Assembly (NCBI GenBank): GCA_048204295.1
Contig: DBFBLF010000071.1
Coordinates: 1-5,139 of the forward strand
From: Metaruminococcus_A sp900762715
Lineage (GTDB): Bacteria; Bacillota; Clostridia; Oscillospirales; Ruminococcaceae
Direction: 5' to 3'
Length of the DNA: 5,139 nucleotides
Part shown: piece after piece, positions 1-5,057 of the stretch
Numbering within the stretch: position 1 is the first letter of the stretch
Layout: every line of letters starts with the position of its first letter
Position numbers and translations under genes: made by a program
The notes under the pieces: model-generated
What the model was told of the DNA's origin: nothing
The model's database searches: none
What the model saw: only the letters and a program-made list of their open reading frames with translations

Positions 1-1
1 A

Positions 2-166
2 AAATATACCGATGGTACATATACTCCAGTGACTTTTGTTTCAAGCTATTTCTTTGTTGCTGAAGATGATAAAGTATATCCCGCAGGAGAAGAGTCATGG
101 ACGCAAAAATTCAGCGGCATGGAGCTGTCGGAATGTGTCAGTGAGTTTGAGGTAATTGACGCCTGA
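2..166 (+). CDS. 3' end of an unidentified protein gene (partial)
   Basis: The frame starting at base 2 is open from the window edge to a TGA at 164-166 and encodes the last 54 residues of a protein whose start lies outside the window. The fragment is polar, acidic at its C-terminus (it ends SEFEVIDA) and rich in aromatic and beta-forming residues (TPVTFVSSYFFVAEDD). This could fit the edge of an extracytoplasmic beta-rich domain, but I do not recognise a family. It stops 24 bases before the preferred start of the lipoprotein gene, with no terminator in between, so the two are probably co-transcribed. The other two forward frames are closed by early stops, which supports this frame. Function is unknown. 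Confidence 0.6.
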   Translation, partial: KYTDGTYTPVTFVSSYFFVAEDDKVYPAGEESWTQKFSGMELSECVSEFEVIDA

Positions 167-175
167 TTCTACGGC

Positions 176-181
176 AGGGAG
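176..181 (+). promoter_or_regulatory. Ribosome binding site that decides the lipoprotein start
   Basis: AGGGAG at 176-181 is the only Shine-Dalgarno-like sequence before the lipoprotein gene. It directly abuts the ATG at 182, leaving no spacer, but lies 9 bases before an in-frame TTG at 191, which is normal spacing in Firmicutes. This favours TTG 191 as the true start. Confidence 0.55.
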
Positions 182-190
182 ATGATCGAT

Positions 191-835
191 TTGAACAGAA
201 AACCTCTTTTTCGTTTAGCCGCCGGCGCCGTTTGCCTTTTCTTCATTCTATGCTCCTGTACACCTGAAAAACAGGAGTTGTCCCCCGAAGAAACGCACAG
301 GCTCTGCGAACAGTACGCCGATGACTTAAACTGGCTGGAAAATTACCCGGAAGATTCCTACTATCATCCGCTGTCGTTCTATGCGCCTTTGGCCAAGGAA
401 CACAATGTGCCGCTCTGCCTTTTCGAGATCGTTTCAGTAAAAAGGAGCGATGACAAGCCATTGGATGGTATCAAAAAGCTTTATCGGTTTGATTTTGACC
501 TGCTGGTCAAGGAGGCTTACGGCGGAAACGACCAATTGAAAGGGAAAGTGCTCCATCAGTACTCCTATCAAAAAAACGAGGATTCATCTGCTTTAATTGG
601 CAAAAAATACATCGGCTATTTATCCGGGGAAAATACCGAACGTAAAATCTATACGTTCTGGACGTTCCTTATAACGAAAGACGATATATTGGTTTGTCCT
701 TTTGGTTGTCCGGCAGAGACACCACCGCAGGATAGCTATGAAGCGATCATGGAAAGCCGAAATTACACAGGCCAGCCGCTTCACTACTTTCTTGAAATGG
801 TTCAAGCCGCAGAGACACAGGCGGCAAAAGACTAG
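191..835 (+). CDS. Predicted lipoprotein of unknown function
   Basis: From TTG 191 this encodes 214 residues. An in-frame ATG at 182 would give 217, but it touches the Shine-Dalgarno sequence. The N-terminus is a textbook lipoprotein signal: basic residues (NRKPLFR), a hydrophobic stretch (LAAGAVCLFFI) and a lipobox-like LCSC with the predicted lipidated Cys at residue 23 (26 from the ATG). It should be processed by Lgt and signal peptidase II and anchored on the outer face of the membrane. The mature part is polar, alternating and aromatic-rich, probably mostly beta strands, with a late CPFGCP segment (two Cys four residues apart) and an alanine-rich tail. I recognise no catalytic motif and no named family. 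It follows the partial upstream gene closely and is more AT-rich than the genes after it. The signal peptide is well supported; the function is unknown. Confidence 0.85.
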   Translation: MNRKPLFRLAAGAVCLFFILCSCTPEKQELSPEETHRLCEQYADDLNWLENYPEDSYYHPLSFYAPLAKEHNVPLCLFEIVSVKRSDDKPLDGIKKLYRFDFDLLVKEAYGGNDQLKGKVLHQYSYQKNEDSSALIGKKYIGYLSGENTERKIYTFWTFLITKDDILVCPFGCPAETPPQDSYEAIMESRNYTGQPLHYFLEMVQAAETQAAKD

Positions 836-844
836 CTGCCGCAG
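806..844 (+). other. Overlapping alternative hairpins across the lipoprotein stop codon
   Basis: GCCGCAG occurs at 806-812 and again at 838-844. Between them, GCGGCA (821-826) can pair either with GCCGC at 806-810 or with TGCCGC at 837-842, giving two mutually exclusive stems that flank the TAG at 833-835. No T-run follows, so this is not a normal intrinsic terminator. It may be chance in a GC-rich patch, or a weak 3'-end structure separating this unit from the next gene. Confidence 0.3.
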
Positions 845-867
845 TGCCCTGGTTGACACGGTTCCTG

Positions 868-896
868 TTGCCTCCCTGTACAAGCCATGCTATACT
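868..896 (+). promoter_or_regulatory. Extended -10 promoter of the DsbA-like gene
   Basis: TATACT at 891-896 is preceded by TGC (888-890), an extended -10 element. A weak -35, TTGCCT at 868-873, lies 17 bases upstream. Transcription would begin near 903, giving a leader of about 18 bases that is little more than the ribosome binding site AAAGGAGG (905-912), 8 bases before the ATG. A perfect TTGACA at 853-858 also exists, but it is 32 bases from TATACT and could only pair with a poor TGTACA at 877-882. Confidence 0.65.
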
Positions 897-920
897 GAGT
901 TTAAAAAGGAGGGCTTTTTT

Positions 921-1421
921 ATGAAACGTGTTGAAGTGTACTTTGACTACCTCTGCCCTTACTGCTACAGGGGGCATAAAAACTTAAAGGAACTGCTGCC
1001 GGCTCACCCGGATGTGGAAATTGTCTGGATGCCCTGCGAGGCGCATCCCCGTCCGGAGGTTTCAAAAATTTACAGCGACGTCGCCAACATGGGAATGTTT
1101 TTCCTGCGGGACAGCGGCTGCGACGTTGACATTTACAACGACCTTGTTTATGAAGCCCATTTTGAGAAGGGCCTGCGGATTGACGACGTGGAAGTTCTTG
1201 CTTCTATTGCAGGGGAATGCGGCGCAGATACAACCGCGTTTAAAAAAGCCCTCTGCGACGGGCGGTACGCCGCCGAAGCCGCAGAGGCAAACCGCCGCGC
1301 CTGGGGTGAGAAGGGCTGGGAAGCGGTTCCGAGCTATGCCTGCGGGGAGAGAAAAATCGGCTCCCGGGGAGGGATTCTGGTGCCGCCGGAAGAGCTCGAC
1401 CGGTTTTTATCCGAGCTGTAA
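921..1421 (+). CDS. Small DsbA/FrnE-like thiol-disulfide oxidoreductase
   Basis: This encodes 166 residues from ATG 921, chosen for the strong AAAGGAGG 8 bases upstream; the longer open frame before it overlaps the lipoprotein gene and the promoter. The N-terminus reads VEVYFDYLCPYCYRG, a first thioredoxin-fold strand running into a CPYC redox motif at 12-15, and a cis-proline candidate lies at V136-P137 (AVPSYACG). Between them is an alpha-helical insert, as in the DsbA family (DsbA/FrnE/2-hydroxychromene-2-carboxylate isomerase-like). There is no signal peptide, so it should act in the cytoplasm. FrnE-type proteins are usually above 200 residues, so this is a compact version. Five further cysteines (39, 67, 100, 112, 141) could take part in relay or metal binding. 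It has its own promoter and terminator and appears monocistronic. The substrate is unknown; a GST-kappa-like isomerase role is less likely because the CxxC is intact. Confidence 0.88.
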   Translation: MKRVEVYFDYLCPYCYRGHKNLKELLPAHPDVEIVWMPCEAHPRPEVSKIYSDVANMGMFFLRDSGCDVDIYNDLVYEAHFEKGLRIDDVEVLASIAGECGADTTAFKKALCDGRYAAEAAEANRRAWGEKGWEAVPSYACGERKIGSRGGILVPPEELDRFLSEL

Positions 1422-1435
1422 AGTTTTTCACAGCG

Positions 1436-1471
1436 AAAAGCTCCGAACACAAAAACGTTCGGAGCTTTTTT
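1436..1471 (+). terminator. Rho-independent terminator after the DsbA-like gene
   Basis: A perfect 13-bp stem pairs AAAAGCTCCGAAC (1436-1448) with GTTCGGAGCTTTT (1457-1469) around an 8-base loop, followed by a T-run at 1466-1471. It begins 14 bases after the TAA of the DsbA-like gene. On the opposite strand the run is only four T, so it could act weakly in reverse, but there is no converging gene here. Confidence 0.93.
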
Positions 1472-1534
1472 GCAGCTGGGTAACCGGCAGGACAACCGGC
1501 GGCCAGGGGTCCCCGGAAAATCCTCGCGGTCCGT

Positions 1535-1575
1535 ACGCGGTTTCTTCCCACACGTTTTTGCCCCACGAACCGCGT
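1535..1575. repeat. Inverted repeat, 8-bp arms
   Basis: ACGCGGTT at 1535-1542 is perfectly complementary to AACCGCGT at 1568-1575, with a 25-base interior that begins with one possible G-U pair (1543 with 1567). No T-run follows. It could be a transcript hairpin or chance in a GC-rich spacer. Confidence 0.35.
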
Positions 1576-1591
1576 TTGTTTTGGTGTAAGC

Positions 1592-1643
1592 CTTTGCGGG
1601 CTGGGGATTGAAAAGGGAAGCTGAACGGCGCTTTGCGGGCTGG
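1592..1643. repeat. Two copies of a 13-bp direct repeat
   Basis: CTTTGCGGGCTGG occurs exactly at 1592-1604 and 1631-1643, with start points 39 bases apart. Thirteen exact bases at this distance are unlikely by chance. They could mark a duplicated segment, a dispersed repeat unit or a pair of protein-binding sites upstream of the promoter at 1691. Confidence 0.6.
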
Positions 1644-1690
1644 CAGCGGAAATATAGGAATCCATATGAATTGGGACTGGTCGCAGACCG

Positions 1691-1718
1691 TTGACTTTTG
1701 GCGGTTTGGCTTTATAAT
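1691..1718 (+). promoter_or_regulatory. Sigma-A-type promoter of the four-gene operon
   Basis: TTGACT (1691-1696) and a perfect TATAAT (1713-1718) are separated by 16 bases. Transcription should start near 1725, giving a leader of about 55 bases before the acetyltransferase ATG. The small inverted repeat GGTC-GCA-GACC at 1679-1689 abuts the -35 box and could be a regulator site, though its arms are only 4 bp. No other clear promoter was seen between the four genes. Confidence 0.8.
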
Positions 1719-1780
1719 TGAAAAGCAAGAGGGATTTTCTTTCCGGGCAGTGAGTATCGTGTGAAACAACGGAGGTTTGT

Positions 1781-2239
1781 ATGAAACAGGGTACGGTTAC
1801 ACGGTTAAAACCGGAGGATGCCGAAAAATGCTGCGGTATCTGGGGCGCTTCAAAGAGGCCTGAATACCTGCGTCTGTTCCGCAGCCAGCTGGAGCAGGGG
1901 GAGCGGCTGACCTTTGTTTACCGCACCGGGGAGGAATATCTTGGTGAAATCAGCCTTATGTTTGAGCGGGATGACCCTGACTATACCGTACCGGGAAAGC
2001 GCGCGTATCTTTCCCGCCTGATTGTGAAGGAATCCTGCCGCCGCCGGGGAATCGGCTCCGCTTTGTGCGCTTATATTTTTGAGGCTGCGAAAGGCCTTGG
2101 GTTTTCAGAACTTTCACTTGGCGTGGATTTAAATAATTATGCCGCTTTGAAGCTCTACCATAAGCTTGGTTTTTCCACAATCCTGTTTGTGGGCGAGGAT
2201 CGAAACGGCAAATATATGAAACTTTTAAAGCAATTGTAA
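1781..2239 (+). CDS. GNAT-family N-acetyltransferase
   Basis: A 152-residue protein with the GCN5-related N-acetyltransferase fold. The beta strand SRLIVKESC (78-86) leads into the acetyl-CoA pyrophosphate-binding motif RRRGIGSAL (87-95, R/QxxGxG/A). The C-terminal signature LNNYAALKLYHKLGF (117-131) follows, in which Tyr126 is the usual general-acid position. It would transfer an acetyl group from acetyl-CoA to an amine, either a small molecule or a protein terminus; the acceptor cannot be inferred. The length is normal for a single GNAT domain. GGAGG at 1771-1775 lies 5 bases before the ATG. It is the first gene after the promoter at 1691 and ends 11 bases before the UxaA-like gene, so the two are co-transcribed. 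A direct link to hydroxyacid metabolism is not evident; it may modify a pathway amine or simply share the promoter. Confidence 0.92.
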   Translation: MKQGTVTRLKPEDAEKCCGIWGASKRPEYLRLFRSQLEQGERLTFVYRTGEEYLGEISLMFERDDPDYTVPGKRAYLSRLIVKESCRRRGIGSALCAYIFEAAKGLGFSELSLGVDLNNYAALKLYHKLGFSTILFVGEDRNGKYMKLLKQL

Positions 2240-2250
2240 AGGAGAACAGA

Positions 2251-3414
2251 ATGGAAACGTTCCTTGGATACAGACGCCCGGACGGGAGGGTGGGGGTTAG
2301 GAACCACGTATTGATTCTGCCCGCGAGCATGTGCGCGTCCGATGTGACCCGTATGGTTGCCGCACAGGTAAAGAACGCCGTAACCTTTAACAATCAGCTC
2401 GGTTGCTCACAGGTTCACAAAGACCAGCAGTACATCATGGACGTCATGGCGGGTTACGCCGCCAACCCGAACGTCTACGGTACGGTCATTGTTTCGCTGG
2501 GGTGTGAAAACTGTCAGATGGATCTGGTCGAAGCGGCAATTCGGGAGCGGACCAATAAGCCGCTGGAAAAATTTATCATTCAGGAAGAGGGCGGCACCAT
2601 CCGGACGGTGGAAAAAGCGACAAGGGCCGCCATGAAGCTGGTGCAGGAAGCAAGCCTTTTGCAGCGGGTGCCCTGCCCGGTTTCCGAGCTGATCATCGGC
2701 ACTGAGTGCGGCGGCTCCGACCCGACCTCCGGCCTTGCCGCCAATATCCTCGTCGGCGAGCTGTCAGACCGGCTGGCGGCTTTGGGCGGCACCCCGATTT
2801 TGAGCGAGACCACCGAGTTCATCGGGGCGGAACACATCCTCGCTGCCCGTGCCAAGGATGAAACGGTAAAAAACAGGATTTATGAAATCATCAAACGGTA
2901 TGAAGACCATATCAAAAACGTTGGGGAGGATATCCGGGACGGGAACCCCTCGCCGGGGAACAAGGCCGGCGGGATCACCACACTGGAGGAGAAATCGCTT
3001 GGATGCATCCACAAGGGCGGGCACTCTGTTATTAACGAGGTGCTGGAGTACGCTGAAGAGCCGCATGAAAAGGGCCTTGTCATCATGGACACCCCGGGAA
3101 ACGATATGTCGTCCATTGCGGGGATGATTGCGGGCGGCGCCCAGATTGTGGTCTTTACTTCGGGCCGGGGCGCGCCGACGGGGCATCCCATTGCGCCGGT
3201 CATCAAAATCACCGGAAACCGGGAAACCTATGCGGCGATGGAGGATAACACCGACGTTGACGCAAGCCCCATTATTTACAAACCGGGATCCCTGCAAAAA
3301 CTTGGAGACCTTTTTCTGCAAGAGGTCTTTGAGGTGGCACAGGGTAAGCTGACCAAAGCGGAAATCTTAAATTTTATGGAGACGGCGGTCGTCCGGCTCT
3401 GCAATTTTGTATGA
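2251..3414 (+). CDS. UxaA-family hydroxyacid lyase, large catalytic subunit
   Basis: This 387-residue protein matches the catalytic domain of the altronate/galactarate dehydratase family (UxaA, GarD) and SuyB of (2R)-sulfolactate sulfo-lyase. It opens with the family signature GYRRPDGRVGVRN (6-18). The conserved cysteine motifs follow: GCSQ (Cys52), SLGCENC (Cys85, Cys88), GTECGGSD..SG (Cys153) and KSLGCIHKGG (Cys251), which probably include metal ligands. The block IMDTPGND..S (278-288) and AGGAQIVVFTSGRGAPTGHP (294-313) is also typical. These enzymes are metal-dependent (usually ferrous iron) and eliminate water, or sulfite in SuyAB, from a 2-hydroxyacid to give an enol that becomes a 2-oxoacid. 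The N-terminal SAF domain of one-chain UxaA is absent here and is supplied by the gene at 4746. AAAGGAG (2238-2244) sits 6 bases before the ATG. Which substrate it uses is not decided by sequence. Confidence 0.9.
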   Translation: METFLGYRRPDGRVGVRNHVLILPASMCASDVTRMVAAQVKNAVTFNNQLGCSQVHKDQQYIMDVMAGYAANPNVYGTVIVSLGCENCQMDLVEAAIRERTNKPLEKFIIQEEGGTIRTVEKATRAAMKLVQEASLLQRVPCPVSELIIGTECGGSDPTSGLAANILVGELSDRLAALGGTPILSETTEFIGAEHILAARAKDETVKNRIYEIIKRYEDHIKNVGEDIRDGNPSPGNKAGGITTLEEKSLGCIHKGGHSVINEVLEYAEEPHEKGLVIMDTPGNDMSSIAGMIAGGAQIVVFTSGRGAPTGHPIAPVIKITGNRETYAAMEDNTDVDASPIIYKPGSLQKLGDLFLQEVFEVAQGKLTKAEILNFMETAVVRLCNFV

Positions 3415-3432
3415 CGGAAGGAGCTAAGCGCT

Positions 3433-4707
3433 ATGAAAGTCGTTACAAATTTAATCTGCGGCACCCCCTTGCCCCGGATGGCAAAGGTACGCCAAAAATT
3501 CGACGCTGCCTGTATCCCCGCCGATAAAGTTCGGGAAACTGTTTTAAAAGAGCTTTCCAGAGAGGAAATCGCCTCCCGCATTGAGCCCGGAATGAGGATT
3601 GCCGTCACCTGCGGCAGCCGTGGAATTAACGGCGGCGCCGTGATGGCAAAGGCCATTGTCGACTTTATCAAGGAACGGGGGGCCGAACCGTTTATCACCG
3701 CCGCGATGGGAAGCCACGGCGGCGCGACCGCCGAGGGCCAGCTCCAAATTCTCGCTGACTACGGCATCACCGAACCGGCGATGGGCTGTCCGGTGAAATC
3801 CTCCATGGAGGTTGTTGAAATCGGGAAGACCGAAGAGGGCGACCCGGTGATGATGGATAAAAACGCCGCCGAAGCGGATGGAATCTTTCTGTTCAACCGT
3901 GTAAAACCCCATACCTCCTACCGGGGCGTCTATGAGAGCGGCCTGATGAAGATGATGGCGATCGGCCTCGGCAAGCAGGCGGGCGCGGAGGCCATCCACG
4001 GAAAGCATCCGTCCAGAATGAAAGACGCGGTCCCGATGTACGGAAAGGTCATGCTCCAAAACAAAAACATCCTGGGAGGGATCGCGGTGGTGGAGAACGC
4101 CTATGACAACCCCTGCGCCATCCGGGCGCTCACTCCGGCGGAAATCCTCACGGAGGAGCCAAAGCTTAAGGAGCTCAGTTACCGGACCATCGCCCGGCTT
4201 TTGTTCCATTCCTGCGATGTGCTGGTCGTCGACCAGATTGGCAAAAACATCAGCGGCGACGGGATGGACCCGAACGTCACCGGGCGGTTCTGCACCGAGT
4301 ATGCCTCGGGCGGTATTAACGCCGAACGGGTCGTGGTTCTCGACCTCACCGACGAAACCCACGGGAACGCTCACGGCTGCGGCCTTGCGGATGTGATCAC
4401 CCGGCGGCTTTACAGTAAAATGAAGATGGAAATGACCTATCCTACGGCGATTACCAACACGTTCCTACACCTGATGAAAATCCCAATGGTGATGGACAAC
4501 GACCGGGAAGCGCTTCAGCTTGCGGTTAAGAGCTGCCACGGCGTTGGGCCGGAAGGGCCGCGGATCATCCGGATTAAGAATACGGCGCGGATTGAAGAGA
4601 TTGAGGTTTCAGAGGCGTTGCTGCCGGAAGTGCTTAGCAATCCCGATTTGGAGCAGCTTTCACAGCCGTACGAATGGGCGTTTAACACAGAGGGAAACCT
4701 GTGGTAA
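3433..4707 (+). CDS. LarA-like nickel-pincer 2-hydroxyacid racemase/epimerase homologue
   Basis: A 424-residue protein of the lactate racemase superfamily (LarA/DUF2088). LarA uses a nickel-pincer nucleotide (NPN) bound to a lysine to racemise 2-hydroxyacids by hydride transfer. Candidate equivalents of the L. plantarum LarA residues appear in order: Arg63 in CGSRG (Arg75, substrate), His95 in AAMGSHGG (His108, acid/base), His160 in RVKPHTS (His174, acid/base), Lys173 in GLMKMM (Lys184, cofactor), His189 in AEAIHG (His200, nickel), and Gln268/Lys271 in DQIGK (Gln295/Lys298). Spacings of 32, 65, 13 and 16 compare with 33, 66, 10 and 16. It should be cytoplasmic and needs LarB, LarC and LarE made elsewhere. 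AAGGAG lies 9 bases before the ATG. It sits between the two lyase subunit genes, so it probably inverts the lyase substrate. It is not a plain lactate racemase: the motifs differ (KPHT and SGLMK instead of the usual LarA forms). Substrate unknown. Confidence 0.87.
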   Translation: MKVVTNLICGTPLPRMAKVRQKFDAACIPADKVRETVLKELSREEIASRIEPGMRIAVTCGSRGINGGAVMAKAIVDFIKERGAEPFITAAMGSHGGATAEGQLQILADYGITEPAMGCPVKSSMEVVEIGKTEEGDPVMMDKNAAEADGIFLFNRVKPHTSYRGVYESGLMKMMAIGLGKQAGAEAIHGKHPSRMKDAVPMYGKVMLQNKNILGGIAVVENAYDNPCAIRALTPAEILTEEPKLKELSYRTIARLLFHSCDVLVVDQIGKNISGDGMDPNVTGRFCTEYASGGINAERVVVLDLTDETHGNAHGCGLADVITRRLYSKMKMEMTYPTAITNTFLHLMKIPMVMDNDREALQLAVKSCHGVGPEGPRIIRIKNTARIEEIEVSEALLPEVLSNPDLEQLSQPYEWAFNTEGNLW

Positions 4708-4745
4708 AACAGGCTCCGGCTGATTGTGAGGAAAGGGAAGGTACT

Positions 4746-5057
4746 ATGCCAAAAGCAATTCTTGTAAACCCCAAAGACAACGTAGCCGTCGCGGTAGAGC
4801 CGGTCAGAAAAGGGGATGAAATTCTGGTTCAGACAGAGCCGCCTCTCCGCCTGACTGCAGCGACCGACGTGACCGTTTACCATAAATTTGCCCTGCGGGA
4901 TCTCAGCAGGGGCGATTCAATTGTAAAATACGGCGAGGAAATCGGCGTGGCGACAGCGGATATCCCAAAAGGTGCCCACGTCCATGTCCACAACGTAGCC
5001 AGCCGCAGCCTGTTGGAAGATGAAACGCTCCGCGTTCCAAAAGTGCCGCGGTTATAA
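4746..5057 (+). CDS. UxaA-family small subunit, SAF domain
   Basis: A 103-residue protein made of one SAF domain, equivalent to the N-terminus of one-chain UxaA/GarD and to SuyA of sulfolactate sulfo-lyase. Typical features are PKDNVAVAV near the start (9-17), HKFAL (46-50), and YGEEIGVATADIPKGAHV (62-79) running into the hallmark VHVHN (79-83). The histidines of this domain probably contribute to the active site formed with the large subunit from 2251-3414, so the two chains should form one lyase. I chose ATG 4746 because MPKAILVNPKDN begins where family members usually begin and GGAAGG lies just upstream. A GTG at 4701, overlapping the previous gene and preceded by GAGGG, would add 15 residues and cannot be excluded. 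The C-terminal tail (SRSLLEDETLRVPKVPRL) goes beyond the SAF core and might contact the large chain. Confidence 0.88.
   Translation: MPKAILVNPKDNVAVAVEPVRKGDEILVQTEPPLRLTAATDVTVYHKFALRDLSRGDSIVKYGEEIGVATADIPKGAHVHVHNVASRSLLEDETLRVPKVPRL

Larger units (their letters stand above)
1472..1690. other. Non-coding spacer with short repeats
   Basis: This GC-rich stretch lies between the terminator and the next promoter. Open frames on both strands cross it, but all of them run through the terminator or the promoter and lack ribosome binding sites, so I call no gene. It contains AACCGGC twice with a 12-base period (1482-1488, 1494-1500), GGGGTCCCC (1507-1514 region), an 8-bp inverted repeat (1535-1575), a 13-bp direct repeat (1592-1643) and GGTC-GCA-GACC (1679-1689) touching the -35 box. 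No tRNA or known riboswitch is apparent. It may be a decayed gene or a dispersed intergenic element. Confidence 0.5.

Noticed and set aside
853..882. TTGACA (853-858) with TGTACA (877-882) as the main DsbA promoter
   Set aside because: The -35 is perfect, but the -10 is poor with an 18-base spacer. The extended -10 TGC-TATACT at 888-896 is the better core, so this is kept only as an alternative.
702..920. N-terminal extension of the DsbA-like gene back to 702
   Set aside because: The extension overlaps the lipoprotein gene in another frame and the promoter, while ATG 921 has a strong ribosome binding site and matches the family start.
1012..1611. Plus-strand open frame of 199 codons overlapping the DsbA-like gene and terminator
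   Set aside because: It is a shadow frame: it reads through the terminator stem, has no domain and is basic and proline/arginine-rich as GC-rich shadows are.
1428..1769. Minus-strand open frame of 113 codons across the intergenic spacer
   Set aside because: It would start at TTG without a ribosome binding site, would run backward through the operon promoter and end in the terminator hairpin, and has no recognisable protein features.
3544..4374. A 276-codon open frame on the minus strand inside the LarA-like gene
   Set aside because: It lies entirely within a strongly supported plus-strand gene, and G/C-rich third positions create such antisense frames. It has no recognisable domain.
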